From Chryseobacterium sp. H1D6B (GTDB lineage: Bacteria > Bacteroidota > Bacteroidia > Flavobacteriales > Weeksellaceae), in contig NZ_JARXVJ010000001.1 in the NCBI RefSeq assembly GCF_029892445.1, forward strand, positions 1,922,001 through 1,986,000: a stretch of 64,000 bases of DNA, in the 5' to 3' direction. The first letter of the stretch is position 1. Every line of letters begins with the position of its first letter. The notes beneath the pieces are model-generated. The model searched no databases. It had not been told where the DNA came from and saw only the letters and a list, made by a program, of their open reading frames with translations. A program made the translations under genes and the position numbers. Positions 56,317 to 64,000 of the stretch are shown piece by piece.

Positions 56317-59300
56317 TTATAAATAAATAAGCTGGGTTTTTAGAACTTTTCTTCCAAGGCTTTCCAATACCTTTTTATAATTTTCTATTTGTCGGTCATT
56401 TTTTGCAGATTCTTCCCCGGTTTTAAAATCAACGATTATATATCCTTCTTTTCCTTTTAGAATTCTGTCTGGTCTATAAATTCTGCTCTGCCCGTTTTCA
56501 GAGATCATAATATCCTGTTCATTGATTACTTCCCACTTTTCATCAAAAAATTCAGAATAGGTTTTGATGATCTGTTGTAAAGTTTCCTGGATTTCGTTTT
56601 TCTCTTCCCAGGTAATCTGGCCCTCTAATACATAACTTTCCAATACTTTCTGAATATCTTTTTCAGAATTGATCTTGGACAGCAATTCATGCACGAAAAT
56701 ACCTGTTCTTACTTTTTCATTTCGGATCTGATAGTTTTTAGAGGGTGTTGCGATCTTTATGGAAGCACTGTTTTCGTTTTTCCCTTTGAAGTTTTGAATA
56801 TCCTTTGTTTTAAAAAGAGAAGTTTTACTTTTCGTATGCTTTTTCAGCATTTCAGGACTCACCTCATAAAGGTCAAATTCATCCCTGCTTTCATTGTTTT
56901 TAGTTTGAATAAACTCTAGCAGTTCTAGATTATTGGATGTTTTATTTTGTTTTTGAAGGTAGAAAAACAGCTGTTCAACAGGGCGCGTTGTAGCAACATA
57001 TTGAAGACAGAGCCTGTCAATGAAATTTTTATAAGAATTCTGCTTATTGAATTTTTCAATTTCCTCGTCGTATGCTTCTAAATTCTTGCTGAACTGATTG
57101 ATATTGACAGATTTTAAAGCATCGTCATTCGTTGTGTCAAACCAATTCGTAAACTCACTGTCGCGGTTCTTATTCATCATTGGTATAAAAACAACAGGGA
57201 ATTCCAGTCCCTTTGCTTTATGGATGGTCATGATCTGAATCGCATCTATATTTTCCGAAGCCTGAATAGTATGCGTTGAAGCTTCTTCATCCCAGTATTT
57301 CAAAAACTCTTTTGTACTCGCCCCGGCATTTTGAGTAAAATTGAAAAGCATTTCCAGAAAGTTCAGGAGAAAATCAGTTTCTTTATTTTCAACAGCAAAT
57401 TCATTGATGTAATATTCTACGAAGTTGTATAAATTAAACCTGTGGAAATTATCCTGTTTTAATTGTAAACCATATTTATTTTGAACAAACTGCAGAATTT
57501 CCTCATGAGACTCCAGCTCTAAGACTTCTTTCATTTCAAGTGTGAAATCCGGCATAGTAATTCTCCCCAATTTATTAAGATGATACATCATCATGATCAA
57601 ATTAGGCCTGTTTTTAGGATTAGTCTCCCATTTCAAAAACTCAATAACAGCTTGTAAAGTATGGGATAATTCTAAGGTCAGCCCTTTGTCGGAAATGGTT
57701 TTAATATTTGTTTCTTCACCTCTGTAGTTTACTTTCAAATTTCCCAGTTTTTGAGAATAGCTGAAAATATCAAAATTACCGCGGCAGAGAATAGTGATGT
57801 CAGAAAATTTGAATCCGTTATCAAGACACTCCTGAATATCCTGCTGCATTTTTTCAGCGGTATCATTATAGAAATCTTCATTAGTAAGGTTTTCTATCAA
57901 GTTGATTTTTACCCGGCCGTCAATTCCTGATTTTGGACTTTGTTCTGCATCTTCTCCAAAAATATTTTTATGCTCCTCTTCTAAAAGTTCAGAATGATAT
58001 TTGTAAAGTTCATTGTTGAACTGCACAATATTTTTAGCACTTCTCCAATTATCTTTTAATACAAGCAATTCTGCTTCTTTAGGAGATTCTTCTTTTTTAT
58101 TAATGATATCCAGCATCAGTTTACTTTCCCCGCCGCGGAATCTGTAAATACTCTGTTTCGGATCACCCACTAAAGTAAAGGAAGTATTTTCTGTAGAAAC
58201 ACTGTGATTTCTTAAAGGAACAAAATTCTGCCACTGCAGTTCAGAAGTATCCTGAAACTCATCAAAAAAGAAATGCTGGAATTGGGAGCCTACTTTCTCA
58301 TAGATAAAAGCAGACGGTTCATTCCTGAGATTCTCATTGATCAAAATATTGAATTTAGAAAGCAGGACAAGATCATTTTCTTCTTCAATTTTCTTTAATT
58401 CATCCTGAATGTCTTTATTTACTTTCAAAGGAAGAAGAGCTGATAATATTTTTTCTTTTTTTTGGGTTTCAATAAATAAGAGGATAAGCTGCATCCTGTT
58501 TTCAAGAAGCTGGTCCAGAATTTCAAAAATATCCGGTTCTTTACTTTTAGACTTTGAGGATGCTCCTTTTCTGTAATTATTGACTACCGATTCTTCTTGT
58601 GTTGTCGGGAAGGGAAAACCGGGTCTCTTTTGATTATAAAAGTCTAAAACTTTTGTAAAAAATCCTCCTATCCCGTTTTTTCCCTGGGCGAAATCTTCAA
58701 TCTCAATATTTCTTGATTTGAATAAATCGATAGATTTTCCTGCCAGTTCTACAGCGTGCTTTTTATTGAACACAATTTCTTTCCGTATTGTATTTTTTAT
58801 ATTCTCATAATTAGTATCATCAAAACTTTGGTTGCTTTTCAGATGTTCATAATGAATGTCTTTAACAAATTCTTTTGCAGAATCATAAAGGCTTTTGTTA
58901 AGATTGATCCTTTCATTATTTTCAAGGCTGTAATCCACATAATCCATGAAAGAATTGGAGATGGTTTCGTTCTCGCCGATCTGATCCAGCATTTTATCAA
59001 CAGCTTCAATTAAAAATGGTTCGGGATCAATTTCGAGATTGAAATTTTTTGCGAGTCCTAATTCGTATGAAAAGCTTCTTACTAATCTAGAGTTGAACCT
59101 GTCGATGGTACCGATATTCAGTGTGGAATAATTATGAAGAATATAATCTAACAGTTTTTTTGCACGGGTATGAAGTTCATCTATAGTAATTCTGATGCCC
59201 TCTTCTTCAAATGCTTTTTGAATATTTTTTAAATCAGTGTTATTTGAAAATGTTTCGGCAGAGAAATTTCCGAGCCAAGACAAAATTCTTTCCTTCATCT

Positions 59301-59457
59301 CATTGGCAGCCTTGTTGGTAAATGTCAATGCCAGAATATTCCTAATTGAATGTTGCTGATTAGGATAGCGGAGACAGATCATCAAAAGTCTTTGAACCAA
59401 TGCATAAGTCTTTCCAGAACCTGCGGAAGCATTGATAACAGTGTAAGAATTTTGCAT
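56317..59457 (-). CDS. UvrD/AddA-like helicase-nuclease
   Basis: The 1046 residues form an SF1A helicase fused to a PD-(D/E)XK nuclease, as in AddA/RecB. Walker A is ASAGSGKT (about 11-18), motif Ia/III-like GDPKQSIYRFRGGE, and Walker B FFDEFQDTSELQW. The C-terminal nuclease has YRPDRIL and IIVDFKTG, which give the catalytic Asp and Lys. It processes double-strand ends for recombination, normally with an AddB-like partner. No addB-like gene is next to it in the window, so the partner may lie elsewhere. I chose the ATG at 59457 (MQNSYTVI) over an upstream TTG. Confidence 0.9.
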   Translation of the reverse strand: MQNSYTVINASAGSGKTYALVQRLLMICLRYPNQQHSIRNILALTFTNKAANEMKERILSWLGNFSAETFSNNTDLKNIQKAFEEEGIRITIDELHTRAKKLLDYILHNYSTLNIGTIDRFNSRLVRSFSYELGLAKNFNLEIDPEPFLIEAVDKMLDQIGENETISNSFMDYVDYSLENNERINLNKSLYDSAKEFVKDIHYEHLKSNQSFDDTNYENIKNTIRKEIVFNKKHAVELAGKSIDLFKSRNIEIEDFAQGKNGIGGFFTKVLDFYNQKRPGFPFPTTQEESVVNNYRKGASSKSKSKEPDIFEILDQLLENRMQLILLFIETQKKEKILSALLPLKVNKDIQDELKKIEEENDLVLLSKFNILINENLRNEPSAFIYEKVGSQFQHFFFDEFQDTSELQWQNFVPLRNHSVSTENTSFTLVGDPKQSIYRFRGGESKLMLDIINKKEESPKEAELLVLKDNWRSAKNIVQFNNELYKYHSELLEEEHKNIFGEDAEQSPKSGIDGRVKINLIENLTNEDFYNDTAEKMQQDIQECLDNGFKFSDITILCRGNFDIFSYSQKLGNLKVNYRGEETNIKTISDKGLTLELSHTLQAVIEFLKWETNPKNRPNLIMMMYHLNKLGRITMPDFTLEMKEVLELESHEEILQFVQNKYGLQLKQDNFHRFNLYNFVEYYINEFAVENKETDFLLNFLEMLFNFTQNAGASTKEFLKYWDEEASTHTIQASENIDAIQIMTIHKAKGLEFPVVFIPMMNKNRDSEFTNWFDTTNDDALKSVNINQFSKNLEAYDEEIEKFNKQNSYKNFIDRLCLQYVATTRPVEQLFFYLQKQNKTSNNLELLEFIQTKNNESRDEFDLYEVSPEMLKKHTKSKTSLFKTKDIQNFKGKNENSASIKIATPSKNYQIRNEKVRTGIFVHELLSKINSEKDIQKVLESYVLEGQITWEEKNEIQETLQQIIKTYSEFFDEKWEVINEQDIMISENGQSRIYRPDRILKGKEGYIIVDFKTGEESAKNDRQIENYKKVLESLGRKVLKTQLIYL

Positions 59458-59613
59458 TTTGAAGATGAATTGAGGGTGCAAGTTAGCTAAAATTTGAATG
59501 AAATTTTAACAATTCCTAGTGAGGATTTAACAATTTTAGAAATAGAAAATCAAAAAAAAATCCCAAAACGCGTTAACTGTGGTTAAACTTATGGTTTAAT
59601 TTAAAAATAACTT

Positions 59614-59621
59614 TAGTTTTG
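59614..59621 (+). promoter_or_regulatory. -7 promoter element of the first CarboxypepD_reg gene
   Basis: TAGTTTTG matches TAnnTTTG and overlaps a TTG that could be mistaken for the start codon. Transcription would begin downstream of it, which supports the GTG start at 59640. Confidence 0.55.
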
Positions 59622-59639
59622 CTTAATAAAAAACTTTCC

Positions 59640-60380
59640 GTGAAAATCAAACTATTCTTTTTATTATCTCTTCTATTTTTCATCAATATCAGCGCCCAGG
59701 ATTATATTTTTGGTAAAGTAACTTCTGAAGAAAATATTGAAATGCCGGATGTTACCGTAATTAACATAAGAACCGACGAAAGAGCTGCTACCAACCAAGA
59801 CGGACATTTTATGATCTCCGGAAGGCAGGGCGATGAACTTCGTTTCATAAAATTAGGGTATGAACGCTCTACTAAAAGAGTTGCAGATATAGGCTCACCA
59901 ATGAGTATTACCCTGATAAGATCAGCCGCTTTAATTGCTGAGGTTGAAATAAAAAAGGGGATTACAGGAGACTTAAAAATAGATTCTAAAAATCTTGACA
60001 GGCCGAAAAAGGTTGAAAAGCTTGTGAAAGATATAGATAAATATATTCTTCAAAAATCTGATCCGAGGGTGTTAGCTGCAAAAGGCGGCGAATTTGTACA
60101 GCCAAAAGGGCAGGGCTTTTCAATAGGTAAAGTGAAAAACAAATGGGATGATATAGATTTGATGAACTATATCCAGTCGAGTCTCGGTGAAAAATATTTT
60201 ACAGATTTAAAAATTTCCAAACCTGAGATCCAGACCTTTATTTTCTATGTTTTTGCGGGCGGATTTGAAAGAAAAAAAATACTGAAATATGGATTTTGCA
60301 GTGATGGAGATCTGTATAGGTTTCAGCATGCTGTTCTGACAAGAATTTCTTCTTACCGGTCAGCTTCAACTCAAAAATGA
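59640..60380 (+). CDS. secreted protein with CarboxypepD_reg-like domain, copy 1
   Basis: The 246 residues have a signal peptide (about 1-19), a CarboxypepD_reg-like beta-sandwich (YIFGKVTSEENIEMPDVTVI, about 22-95) and a C-terminal domain I do not recognise. The beta-sandwich normally precedes TonB receptors, but no receptor follows here. I chose the GTG at 59640 since the TTG at 59619 lies in the promoter. A paralog follows after 15 bases, with parallel features: both carry TGDL..DSK and, near the end, YFT followed by I..F....F. They are tandem duplicates. The surface role is unknown. Confidence 0.75.
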   Translation: MKIKLFFLLSLLFFINISAQDYIFGKVTSEENIEMPDVTVINIRTDERAATNQDGHFMISGRQGDELRFIKLGYERSTKRVADIGSPMSITLIRSAALIAEVEIKKGITGDLKIDSKNLDRPKKVEKLVKDIDKYILQKSDPRVLAAKGGEFVQPKGQGFSIGKVKNKWDDIDLMNYIQSSLGEKYFTDLKISKPEIQTFIFYVFAGGFERKKILKYGFCSDGDLYRFQHAVLTRISSYRSASTQK

Positions 60381-60395
60381 TAACAAAAGGTTTTG

Positions 60396-61172
60396 ATGAG
60401 AGAAATGCTTTTCTTGATCCTGCTGTTTGCAAATGGAATTGCATTTTCACAGCAGACAGTTACAGGAACTATTACAGATGATAACAGTATCCATCTTGGT
60501 TCTGTTACAGTCATCAACATGTCTACGGATAAGAAAACATTAAGTAATTCCTCAGGTGAATTTTCTATTGAAGCTTCTAATAATGACGAATTAAGATTTG
60601 TAAGAGCCGGATATGAAAGAGTTTCTAGAAAAGTTCTTACAAATGGAATCAATTATCAATTATTCATTACTCTTGTAAAGATTCCTGAAGAGATTGAAGA
60701 AGTGAAAGTTTCTAAACGATTAACGGGCGACCTTTCTGAAGATTCTAAAGCAGTAGCTAAAGTAAATAAAGGAGAAATTGTACAACAGGCGGTCGGGCTT
60801 CCGCAGCCTGTCGGTAAAATGAGAGAAAAGCCGGCAGAAGTAAAAAAGGTGCTGCTTCCTATACTTTTGGGTGCTTTGGATGTACAGGGTACGTATGACT
60901 TAATAAGCGGAAAAGCCAGAAGACAAAAAAGACAGTATAGGTATGATGACCTGCAGACTGATATTGTATGGGTTAGAAATAGAGTAGATGATGAGTATTT
61001 TACAAAAGCAGGAATTCCCGCCGAGAGAATTTCTGAGTTTATAGAATTTTCTTTTTTAGTTAAACCTCAGGTACGAACTTATGTTAAGGCTAAAAACCTT
61101 TCAGGGGTATTATTTAGAATAGAAGAAACTATTCCTGCTTACGTCAGCAGGCTTAAAAAAGAGACTCCCTAA
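60396..61172 (+). CDS. secreted protein with CarboxypepD_reg-like domain, copy 2
   Basis: The 258 residues have a signal peptide (about 1-18, AFSQ) and the same CarboxypepD_reg-like domain (TVTGTITDDNSIHLGSVTVI) and unrecognised C-terminal region as the preceding copy. TGDLSEDSK aligns with TGDLKIDSK in copy 1, and EYFTKAGIPAERISEFIEF aligns with the copy 1 ending region. An extra segment GKARRQKRQYRY is present. I chose the ATG at 60396 over the TTG one codon upstream. The pair are likely co-transcribed. Function unknown. Confidence 0.75.
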   Translation: MREMLFLILLFANGIAFSQQTVTGTITDDNSIHLGSVTVINMSTDKKTLSNSSGEFSIEASNNDELRFVRAGYERVSRKVLTNGINYQLFITLVKIPEEIEEVKVSKRLTGDLSEDSKAVAKVNKGEIVQQAVGLPQPVGKMREKPAEVKKVLLPILLGALDVQGTYDLISGKARRQKRQYRYDDLQTDIVWVRNRVDDEYFTKAGIPAERISEFIEFSFLVKPQVRTYVKAKNLSGVLFRIEETIPAYVSRLKKETP

Positions 61173-61260
61173 TTTTGTTAAAAAAATCTTAAAATTCGGA
61201 ATGAAAATTGATGTAATAATTCCATTACATTAAAAAAATCAACCAAATTCACGAAATTTT

Positions 61261-61995
61261 ATGAACAAAAATATTATTGCAATTGCAGTAGCCTCTCTAG
61301 GATTCATTATAGGGATGGGACTTTTAGGAAGTGCTGTTAAAAACAGAAATAAATCTGAAAACACCATTTCTATAACTGGATTAGGAACAAAGCAGTTTAC
61401 CTCAGATCTTATCACATGGTCCGGAAGTTTTTCTAAGAATAATATGGATCTAAAATCAGCATATGATGAGCTGGCACTCGATAGAAAAGTGATCAATGAT
61501 TATCTTATTTCTAAAGGGATCAAGCAGAATGAAATTGTATTCTCTTCCGTTGATATTCAAAAACAGTTTAGAAGTTATAATGATTCTAACGGCACTTATG
61601 TACAGGGGGAATTCTCAGGATACAATCTAACGCAGAAAGTTTCCATTGAAAGCAAAGAGGTCGCAAAAATTGAAAATCTTTCAAGAAATATTACTGAGAT
61701 CATTAACCGCGGGATAGAGTTTACTTCTTCTGCTCCAAGTTATTTCTACACAAAACTAGCAAGTGTAAAACAAGAAATGATTGCAACCGCAACTAAAGAT
61801 GCGAAAGAACGTGCAGAGAAAATCGCAGAAAATTCCGGAAGCAGTCTTGGAAATCTTAAGAAAGCAACAATGGGGGTTATTCAGATCACCGCACCCAATT
61901 CTAATGAGGACTACTCGTATGGAGGAACATTTAATACCTCTTCCAAGGAAAAAGAAGCGAGTATTACTATAAAACTTGAATATGAAGTCAACTAA
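61261..61995 (+). CDS. SIMPL (DUF541) domain-containing protein
   Basis: The 244 residues have an N-terminal membrane anchor or signal (about 1-25, VASLGFIIGMGLLGSAV) and a SIMPL/YggE-like domain (about 35-240). ATATKDAKERAEKIAENSG and the following conserved Ala/Lys-rich helix match. In E. coli YggE is linked to oxidative stress, but the biochemical function of the domain is not established. It is a single gene between the CarboxypepD_reg pair and a strong terminator. Confidence 0.87.
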   Translation: MNKNIIAIAVASLGFIIGMGLLGSAVKNRNKSENTISITGLGTKQFTSDLITWSGSFSKNNMDLKSAYDELALDRKVINDYLISKGIKQNEIVFSSVDIQKQFRSYNDSNGTYVQGEFSGYNLTQKVSIESKEVAKIENLSRNITEIINRGIEFTSSAPSYFYTKLASVKQEMIATATKDAKERAEKIAENSGSSLGNLKKATMGVIQITAPNSNEDYSYGGTFNTSSKEKEASITIKLEYEVN

Positions 61996-62017
61996 TTTTA
62001 ATTAGTTTTAATCTTAA

Positions 62018-62053
62018 AAAACAAAGCCGGAAAATCATTTCCGGCTTTGTTTT
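62018..62053. terminator. bidirectional terminator after SIMPL gene
   Basis: AAAACAAAGCCGGAAA pairs with TTTCCGGCTTTGTTTT around an ATCA loop. Its right end overlaps the stop codon of the convergent GNAT gene (62052-62054). T-tracts occur on both strands. Confidence 0.92.
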
Positions 62054-62564
62054 ATCTATAGACGACATCATAAATTTCGTCTTTAATCTGTTTTAAATTT
62101 TCAGGAGAATAATTGGCCAAAAGCCATAGATCGAGAGGTTTCTTACCTTCTCCGTAACTTGGCTGTACATACATTTCATCAATCAGTCTGAAGCCGTTTC
62201 TCTGATAAAAAGAATAACGTCTTTTAGCATCGTCATCTAAATGTTCAGGTTCAATTTCTAAAATAATACGAGGGTAATTGTCAAACAAATAGCCTGTAAT
62301 ATGAGAACCTAGTTTTTGGCTTCTAAATGCTTCAAAAACTTCAAAGTGCTCTACAAAAACATAATTGCTGAGTTCCCAGATGATCAGATAACCGATGGTT
62401 TGGGATTCGTGCAGCACAGAAATTATTTTTACAGAAGGATTGGAGAAAAGACTTGTGAATTTATTCCAGTCTCTTCTTTCTTCTTCAGGGAAAGTGCTGG
62501 AATAAGAATTATAAATTTCCTGTACTCTATAATCTTCAGCTGAGGTGATGGGTAAAAATTCCAT
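62052..62564 (-). CDS. GNAT family N-acetyltransferase
   Basis: The 170 residues show the GNAT fold, with the acetyl-CoA region EAFRSQKLGSHITGYLFD near residue 80 (R/QxxGxG/A-type, here SQKLGS) and YQRNGFRLIDE near residue 130. The substrate is unknown. The gene starts 2 bases after the PspC gene stop codon, so it is the last gene of a DUF2851-PspC-GNAT run. Confidence 0.88.
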   Translation of the reverse strand: MEFLPITSAEDYRVQEIYNSYSSTFPEEERRDWNKFTSLFSNPSVKIISVLHESQTIGYLIIWELSNYVFVEHFEVFEAFRSQKLGSHITGYLFDNYPRIILEIEPEHLDDDAKRRYSFYQRNGFRLIDEMYVQPSYGEGKKPLDLWLLANYSPENLKQIKDEIYDVVYR

Positions 62565-62566
62565 AA

Positions 62567-62788
62567 TTATAAATCAAAAACGCTTGGCCTTCTAGTAATA
62601 AAGATATCTTTTATCCACAAAGTAAATGCTAATCCTAAATAAATAAGAAAGAAAAAACCTGCTGTTGCAAAAGTCGAATAGATGAAAAAGATTCTTAGTT
62701 TAGAAACTGGAATACCAAGTTTAGCACCCATTCTTGTAAGAACGCCAAACCATTCTCTTTCCATTTTATGACGGATATTATCAAACAT
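62567..62788 (-). CDS. PspC domain-containing small membrane protein
   Basis: The 73 residues have a PspC-type core, GVLTRMGAKLGIPVSKLRI followed by a hydrophobic hairpin (about 33-60). PspC in enterobacteria is a phage-shock sensor; short free-standing versions in flavobacteria are uncharacterised. It overlaps the DUF2851 gene by 8 bases and is followed after 2 bases by GNAT, so it is translated in a tight unit. Function in stress response is an inference only. Confidence 0.85.
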   Translation of the reverse strand: MFDNIRHKMEREWFGVLTRMGAKLGIPVSKLRIFFIYSTFATAGFFFLIYLGLAFTLWIKDIFITRRPSVFDL

Positions 62789-64000
62789 TTGAAGGTTCTT
62801 TTAAAAGTTTAAATCCAATACTGCAATTTAAGCAATTTTTTTCTTCACAGAAGCTTTTATAGTGATAAATCAGGCTCTGGCTTTCTAATGCAGTTTTGAT
62901 TTTAAACCCTAAATTTTTCCAATTGCCGATGATTGAATTTTTCTCTGGAGAAATAATTTTATAGAATTCTAAAGTTTCATCTGCCGCTTCTTCATTATGG
63001 TACTTGTGGTAAGTGTATTTTAGGGGAAGAACAGTATTTAAAATAATTAATTCAATAAAATCTTTACTTACTATTTTAGATTGATGAATTTTTGAAGGAT
63101 TGGCAAAATTGTAATGAGAATCCCAATACTCGGATGCCTTTACATTTTTGAATATCTCAATCAGTTCATCTGAATTTTTTATTTTAATAATTTTTGAAAA
63201 TAAACCCTGATGCTGATGATAAAGATTAGCGAGTTGTGATAACCGGATTGTAGGGAAATTGGGAGGTCTGAGCCTTAAAAATTTAGGGTGAAACTTTAAA
63301 TCGGAAATGTTGAATTTTGCTTTTACAAAATCAAATTCTCTTTTCCAAAGCTGCATTTGTTCATCCTGGGGATTTTCAAGCCATCCTGAAATTCCGAATA
63401 ATAAAGCTTCTAATTGAATTTCATTCTGGCGGATCTTATTGATTACTGTAAAATCTAGACTTTCTGCAATTTGTTTAAAAATAAAAGCGTTAACCCTTAG
63501 GCCGAAAGAGTAGGCGAGACTGTGAAATAGAACGGCTTCAAAATTGTTTTTGTACTGTTCTAAACTTTTCTCAAGTTCTACCGATTTTTCCTGTAGTTTT
63601 CTGAGAATATTTTCTTCGTGGAAATTAACAGGAATTTTATCTGTATTAAATATATCTTGGCAGGGAATAAATTGCGTGCTGTCCGCTAATTTCTCATATT
63701 TATGAATGACATTTTCATCGATGAAATGTTTTAATTCCAAAGTTGAAATGTTGCTGCTTTTGAGTTCTTCAATCTCTATATCATGTTCAAGAACAACATG
63801 CAGAATGATGTTTTGATAATTGGGATCTTGAGAATGATGATGGAAGATCCAGTCAGATGATTTTATGTGAAGTTCAATGTTTCCGGCTAAAACTAAGTTG
63901 TTAATTTTAATTTTACCCAAAAGGAAATCCGGCCCTGCATTGGTATTCCATTTACCGAAATCTAAGATCTCAACGGAGTTTCCTTCAATATCCTTGAAGT
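62781..64000 (-). CDS. DUF2851 family protein (5' end cut by window)
   Basis: The reading frame is open to the last base of the window. A TTG at 63920 is not the start: the frame continues upstream with NTNAGPDFLLGKIKI, a conserved DUF2851 segment (N.GPDF...KI). The start therefore lies outside the window. Visible here are NIELHIKSSDWIFHH, which matches the family's G-IE-H-K-SDW motif, and a Cys-rich end (CEEKNCLNCSIGF). DUF2851 proteins are typically about 420 residues, cytosolic and of unknown function. The gene overlaps PspC by 8 bases. Confidence 0.85.
   Translation of the reverse strand, partial: FKDIEGNSVEILDFGKWNTNAGPDFLLGKIKINNLVLAGNIELHIKSSDWIFHHHSQDPNYQNIILHVVLEHDIEIEELKSSNISTLELKHFIDENVIHKYEKLADSTQFIPCQDIFNTDKIPVNFHEENILRKLQEKSVELEKSLEQYKNNFEAVLFHSLAYSFGLRVNAFIFKQIAESLDFTVINKIRQNEIQLEALLFGISGWLENPQDEQMQLWKREFDFVKAKFNISDLKFHPKFLRLRPPNFPTIRLSQLANLYHQHQGLFSKIIKIKNSDELIEIFKNVKASEYWDSHYNFANPSKIHQSKIVSKDFIELIILNTVLPLKYTYHKYHNEEAADETLEFYKIISPEKNSIIGNWKNLGFKIKTALESQSLIYHYKSFCEEKNCLNCSIGFKLLKEPSNV

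Noticed and set aside
59619..59639. TTG start for the first CarboxypepD_reg protein
   Set aside because: It lies in a promoter -7 element, and the signal peptide reads naturally from the GTG at 59640.

Overview
This window is ordinary chromosomal sequence from a low-GC member of the Bacteroidota, most likely a Chryseobacterium-like flavobacterium (Weeksellaceae). The genus is inferred from gene content and style, not from a database search. Evidence seen directly: several promoters of the Bacteroidota TAnnTTTG type, A-rich leaders without Shine-Dalgarno sequences, three proteins with a type IX secretion (T9SS) type A sorting domain, CarboxypepD_reg/TonB receptors, and an OmpA protein with thrombospondin type 3 repeats. 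I saw no rRNA, tRNA, CRISPR array, insertion sequence, integrase or phage gene. The window cuts the first gene (alpha/beta hydrolase) and the last gene (DUF2851).

Layout. 1-8 kb: a lipoprotein hydrolase, a siderophore-type TonB-dependent receptor, and two tandem paralogous outer-membrane receptors. 8-11 kb: recJ-nadD-DUF3817 on the minus strand. 11-13.6 kb: two secreted ferritin-like di-iron proteins and an M48 protease. 13.6-20.4 kb: a YbiT-like ABC-F protein, smpB, a major OmpA/TSP3 protein, a YebC-family gene, and a phosphoesterase-glycosyltransferase pair. 20.4-27.6 kb: an RDD gene facing a run of SpoIIM, a polytopic membrane protein, DUF4129, DUF4350, a MoxR ATPase and DUF58. This is the least understood multi-gene system here. 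27.6-32.7 kb: OsmC, a T9SS-secreted protein and a large GH63/MGH1-type glycosidase.

32.7-41.5 kb is a complete methionine module. A SAM-I riboswitch precedes a MetX-type acyltransferase gene, an ACT-homoserine dehydrogenase gene, metZ, a methionine synthase split into two genes, and metF. The run closes at a perfect 22-bp bidirectional terminator. Together these enzymes take aspartate semialdehyde to methionine and supply methyl-THF, under feedback by SAM.

41.5-64 kb holds mostly single genes or pairs: a secreted unknown, a YghO-like acyltransferase, folE-dinB, cysS, a T9SS protein, a DPE2-like 4-alpha-glucanotransferase, a Tyr/Asn/Arg-rich secreted protein, a Spy-like protein, ferritin, a T9SS subtilase, an AddA-like helicase-nuclease, two tandem CarboxypepD_reg proteins, a SIMPL protein, and a DUF2851-PspC-GNAT run.

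The most interesting points are the MoxR/SpoIIM/RDD locus, the ABC-F protein whose second P-loop is destroyed, the split metH with an aspartokinase-less ACT-homoserine dehydrogenase, the Lys/Ala-rich tail on the OmpA protein, and the tandem unknown CarboxypepD_reg genes.
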